Assembly: GCF_014287775.1 (NCBI RefSeq)
Contig: NZ_JACOOZ010000005.1
Coordinates: 1 to 64,000 of the forward strand
Source: Eubacterium_G segne
GTDB taxonomy: Bacteria; Bacillota; Clostridia; Lachnospirales; Lachnospiraceae
Length of the DNA: 64,000 nt
Reading direction: 5' to 3'
Position numbers and translations under genes: made by a program
Shown here: piece by piece, positions 61,420 to 64,000 of the stretch
How positions within the stretch are numbered: position 1 is the first letter of the stretch
How the letters are laid out: each line of letters opens with the position of its first letter
Notes under the pieces: model-generated
The model's input: only the letters and a program-made list of their open reading frames with translations
The model's database searches: none
Told to the model about the DNA's origin: nothing

Positions 61420-63549
61420 ATGAAAGAGAAAGTAAAAAAATATATAGGAATAGCTAAGGAAAAATACCATTCAGCCAGGGCATTTTTCAGCAAAACATAT
61501 AATAAGCACATAATATACATGTATGTGGTAACGGCATTACTTATTAATCTGGTTATTGAAATGTTAGCCAGAAAGTCATTTTTAAAGGGCATATATTTCC
61601 TTATAGGAAATCCGTATGTATTTATCTGTAGTGCAATGATAATATTAATGACCCTTTCATTTACCTTTCTTATGAAAAGAAGGTTTTTTGGAATGACATT
61701 GATTTCTGTTATTTGGTTGATTCTGGGAGTGGCCAATGGTGTGTTGCTTTCTAACAGGGTAACACCTTTTACGGCAGTGGATTTGATGCTTATTGATAGT
61801 GCTTTAGGGGTTATAAATAAGTATTTTTCAACATTTCAGATTGTTTTGGTTGTTATTGCACTTATTTTGGCAATAGTAGGACTGGTCGTTATGTTCTTTA
61901 AGGCACCAAAAGTCAATCACAAGATTAAATATGCAAGAAATATTATTGGAATTGCTGTTATTTGGGCGATAGGTCTGGGAACAATTAATTTGGGAGTGGC
62001 ATCAGAACTTCTTTCCATGAAATTTGGAGAACTTAGAGTGTCGTATTATGATTACGGATTTGTTTATTGTTTTTCAAATAGTCTTATAAATACAGGAATT
62101 GACAAGCCTAATTCATATTCAGGTGAAACTATTGAAAAAATAGTGAAGGATGATGACGATAAAACAACCCTTAAGAAGGCTAAGAAGAAACCAAATATTA
62201 TTTTCTTGCAGTTAGAGTCATTTTTTGATATGAACAATCTTAAAAATGTTAAATTATCAAAAAATCCTGTTCCGTATTTTGAAAAGTTAATGAAAAATTA
62301 TCCAAGTGGATACTTAAATGTGCCTATAGTTGGTGCTGGAACGGTAAATACGGAATTTGAGGTTATGACAGGAATTAATTTAGATTTCTTTGGTCCGGGA
62401 GAATATCCTTTTAAAACTAAATTAGTAGATACTACCAGTGAAAGCATATGCTACAACTTAAAGGAGTATGGCTACAGCTGTCATGCCATTCATAATAACA
62501 CTGCAACCTTTTATGGAAGAAATGTGGTATTTTCTAATTTAGGATATGATACATTCCAATCTATTGAAAATATGTATATAGATGATTTTACACCTATGGG
62601 ATGGGCAAAGGATTATTTCCTTACGGATTATATTATGCAGGCATTAAAATCTACTAAAAAGCAGGACTTCATTTATACTATTTCAGTACAGGGACATGGA
62701 AGTTATCCTACAAGTGGTGATTATGACTATCCTATTAAAGTTTCAGGTGTAGACGATGAAGACGTTACAAACCAGTATCAGTATTATGCATGGCAGACTA
62801 ATGAAATGGATAAGTTTTTAAGAAAACTTACAAAAGCCCTTAAAAACTTTGGTGAGGATACCATTCTTGTAATGTATGGTGATCATCTGCCAAGCTTTGG
62901 TATATCAGGAGAGGATTTGGTAAACGGTGATGTATACCAGACTCAGTATGCTATCTGGTCTAATTTTAAGACTAATTATACTAACGAGGATATAGAAGCG
63001 TATCAGTTGGAGTCCAAAATACTTGGTGGCTTAAATATGAACTCCGGAAAGATTAATAATTACACACAGTTACACAAAAATGATGACGATGAAACCTATC
63101 AGGAAGGCCTTAAGAATTTATCTTACGATTTGCTTTATGGAGACAATTATGCGGCAAACGGAGAAAACCCATATAAGCCAACAGATTTGAAATTCGGACT
63201 TCATGATGTAAAGGTAAGCTCCGTTACCCCTATTGGGGATGATGTAGGTACGGTGTATATATACGGAAATTATTTTACAAGCTACAGTAAGGTATATATA
63301 AATGACGAAAAGCAAAAAACGGTATATATAGATCCTAATACATTGATGATTGTTTATCCGGACTTAAAAGATGGCGACAGCTTCTCGGTATATCAGCAAA
63401 ATTCTGATGAGCATGTGCTGTCAAAAACAGAGCCTTTTGTATATAATCAGGAGGAAATGCAACCGTCAAGCACTAAGGCACAAACAACAAAGGATAAGTC
63501 GAAAAAAACAAAATCTAAATCTTCAAAGAAAAAGAAGAAAGAAAAATAG
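61420..63549 (+). CDS. LTA synthase-like sulfatase-fold membrane enzyme with IPT/TIG domain
   Basis: 709 residues. About five membrane helices (~30-200), then an extracellular alkaline-phosphatase/sulfatase domain (~250-570). PNIIFLQLESFFD binds metal, GAGTVNTE holds the probable nucleophile Thr308 (compare GKTSDSE in LtaS), and VMYGDHLPSFG supplies metal ligands. It should move glycerol-phosphate or a related group to a glycolipid or wall polymer. After the enzyme come an IPT/TIG-like beta-sandwich (~585-680) and a Ser/Lys-rich tail, absent from plain LtaS. AGGAGG precedes the ATG. Confidence 0.87.
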   Translation: MKEKVKKYIGIAKEKYHSARAFFSKTYNKHIIYMYVVTALLINLVIEMLARKSFLKGIYFLIGNPYVFICSAMIILMTLSFTFLMKRRFFGMTLISVIWLILGVANGVLLSNRVTPFTAVDLMLIDSALGVINKYFSTFQIVLVVIALILAIVGLVVMFFKAPKVNHKIKYARNIIGIAVIWAIGLGTINLGVASELLSMKFGELRVSYYDYGFVYCFSNSLINTGIDKPNSYSGETIEKIVKDDDDKTTLKKAKKKPNIIFLQLESFFDMNNLKNVKLSKNPVPYFEKLMKNYPSGYLNVPIVGAGTVNTEFEVMTGINLDFFGPGEYPFKTKLVDTTSESICYNLKEYGYSCHAIHNNTATFYGRNVVFSNLGYDTFQSIENMYIDDFTPMGWAKDYFLTDYIMQALKSTKKQDFIYTISVQGHGSYPTSGDYDYPIKVSGVDDEDVTNQYQYYAWQTNEMDKFLRKLTKALKNFGEDTILVMYGDHLPSFGISGEDLVNGDVYQTQYAIWSNFKTNYTNEDIEAYQLESKILGGLNMNSGKINNYTQLHKNDDDETYQEGLKNLSYDLLYGDNYAANGENPYKPTDLKFGLHDVKVSSVTPIGDDVGTVYIYGNYFTSYSKVYINDEKQKTVYIDPNTLMIVYPDLKDGDSFSVYQQNSDEHVLSKTEPFVYNQEEMQPSSTKAQTTKDKSKKTKSKSSKKKKKEK

Positions 63550-63561
63550 CATAAAATTTTT

Positions 63562-63602
63562 AAACTCCATTACAATGTATAAAGGTGTAATGGAGTTTTT
63601 TT
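63562..63602 (+). terminator. terminator whose 3' arm holds the next gene's ribosome site
   Basis: AAACTCCATTACA (63562-63574) pairs perfectly with TGTAATGGAGTTT (63586-63598), 11-base loop, T run to 63602. The GGAG at 63592-63595 is the ribosome site of the ATG at 63603. Confidence 0.88.
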
Positions 63603-64000
63603 ATGGAAAAAATCATGTTTTATGAAAAATGGTGCAACAGGTTGTTTAAAAGAGTGCTGGTTGCTATGATTTCACTAAGTATTTTGATAACGTCCACATT
63701 TACAATACAAGGTGATGAAAAAGCAGAGATGAAATGTAAATCCTATGTACTTATGGAGGCGTCCTCAAAAACAGTAATTAAAGCAGAAAATGAAAATGAA
63801 AAATTAAGTCCTGCTAGTATAACTAAAATAATGACTTTAATACTAATTTTTGATGCAATACATAGTGGTAAAATAAAGTTAGAGGATATGGTTACTACCA
63901 GTGCCCATGCCAAAAGTATGGGAGGTTCCCAGGTGTTTTTGGAAGAAGGAGAGCAACAAAATGTAGAAACTCTTATAAAGTGCATTATAATTGCATCGGG
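63603..64000 (+). CDS. dacF: D-alanyl-D-alanine carboxypeptidase (DacF type), 3' end outside window
   Basis: The first 132 codons are visible. A signal peptide (VLVAMISLSILITSTFT) precedes a penicillin-binding domain: SYVLMEASSKTVIKAENEN, then the SxxK motif in SPASITKIMTL with the acylated Ser and Lys. The family trims the terminal D-Ala of peptidoglycan stem peptides; DacF acts in sporulation in B. subtilis. The choice of DacF over other class C carboxypeptidases rests on synteny with xerD. The start ATG follows GGAG by seven bases, inside the upstream terminator. Confidence 0.85.
   Translation, partial: MEKIMFYEKWCNRLFKRVLVAMISLSILITSTFTIQGDEKAEMKCKSYVLMEASSKTVIKAENENEKLSPASITKIMTLILIFDAIHSGKIKLEDMVTTSAHAKSMGGSQVFLEEGEQQNVETLIKCIIIAS

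Overview
The window looks like a chromosomal piece of an endospore-forming, low-GC Clostridia bacterium, most likely Lachnospirales. The reasons are the AT-rich sequence with strong AGGAGG ribosome sites, the spoIIGA-sigE-sigG cluster, CwlC-like and Csp-like spore enzymes, an addBA-sufCB-pfkA gene string, and many secreted proteins ending in lysine-rich FN3-like domains. I saw no rRNA, tRNA, CRISPR array or transposase. The species assignment is inference.

Region by region. (1) 1-7153: the 3' part of a giant RHS/YD-repeat surface protein with a variable C-terminal tip carrying a His/Cys pair, followed by two small membrane-protein genes. (2) 7154-7887: a gene-free stretch with a perfect palindrome of Spo0A-type boxes, a candidate promoter and a terminator-ended, probably non-coding transcript, then a Spo0A-type promoter with an unusually long spacer. 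(3) 7888-11730: spoIIGA, sigE, sigG, a YlmC-like gene, nrdR and yqeG. A long-range hairpin covers the sigG start codon only in read-through mRNA. (4) 11751-14783: convergent aroE, a fused aroD-aroK gene and efp. (5) 14885-25123: a secreted glycan-targeting island with three paralogous Asl1/GH128-like glycosidases and three carbohydrate-binding-type proteins sharing FN3-like tails, interspersed with a 2-hydroxyacid dehydrogenase and a two-OB-fold SSB-like gene. (6) 25170-31036: lysine riboswitch-dapA-dapB, a lipoprotein, a CwlC-like amidase, nadE and a small FMN-bind-like membrane protein. (7) 31149-44219: a stack of hairpins and then a close-packed run addB-addA-LD-carboxypeptidase-sufC-sufB/D-pfkA-MATE-GNAT. 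(8) 44256-50088: marR with a palindromic operator, a heterodimeric ABC exporter and a Csp-like subtilase. (9) 50241-52537: a decayed LRR surface-protein gene, lrgAB and a cytidylate-kinase-like gene. (10) 52632-64000: LexA-boxed recA-recX, rny, proC, nudF, a small membrane protein in the position of spoIIM, xerD, reverse-strand aroF, a nucleoside phosphorylase, an LTA-synthase-like enzyme and the start of a dacF-like carboxypeptidase.

How the parts fit. Sporulation control is dense at 7.2-10.6 kb: Spo0A sites, the sigma-E protease and its substrate, and sigma-G with transcript-start-dependent translation. Shikimate-pathway genes lie at three places (aroE, aroDK, aroF). Envelope construction and remodelling recurs throughout: the dap pathway for diaminopimelate, CwlC, the LD-carboxypeptidase, the LTA-synthase-like enzyme, DacF and the secreted glycosidases. 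The nudF - membrane protein - xerD - nucleoside phosphorylase - DacF order echoes Bacillus subtilis.

The less ordinary items are the sporulation-linked RNA candidate, the sigG leader switch, the caspase-like RHS tip, the shared FN3 tail of the secreted island, a minimal single-scaffold SUF locus, and a terminator whose 3' arm contains the ribosome site of the next gene.
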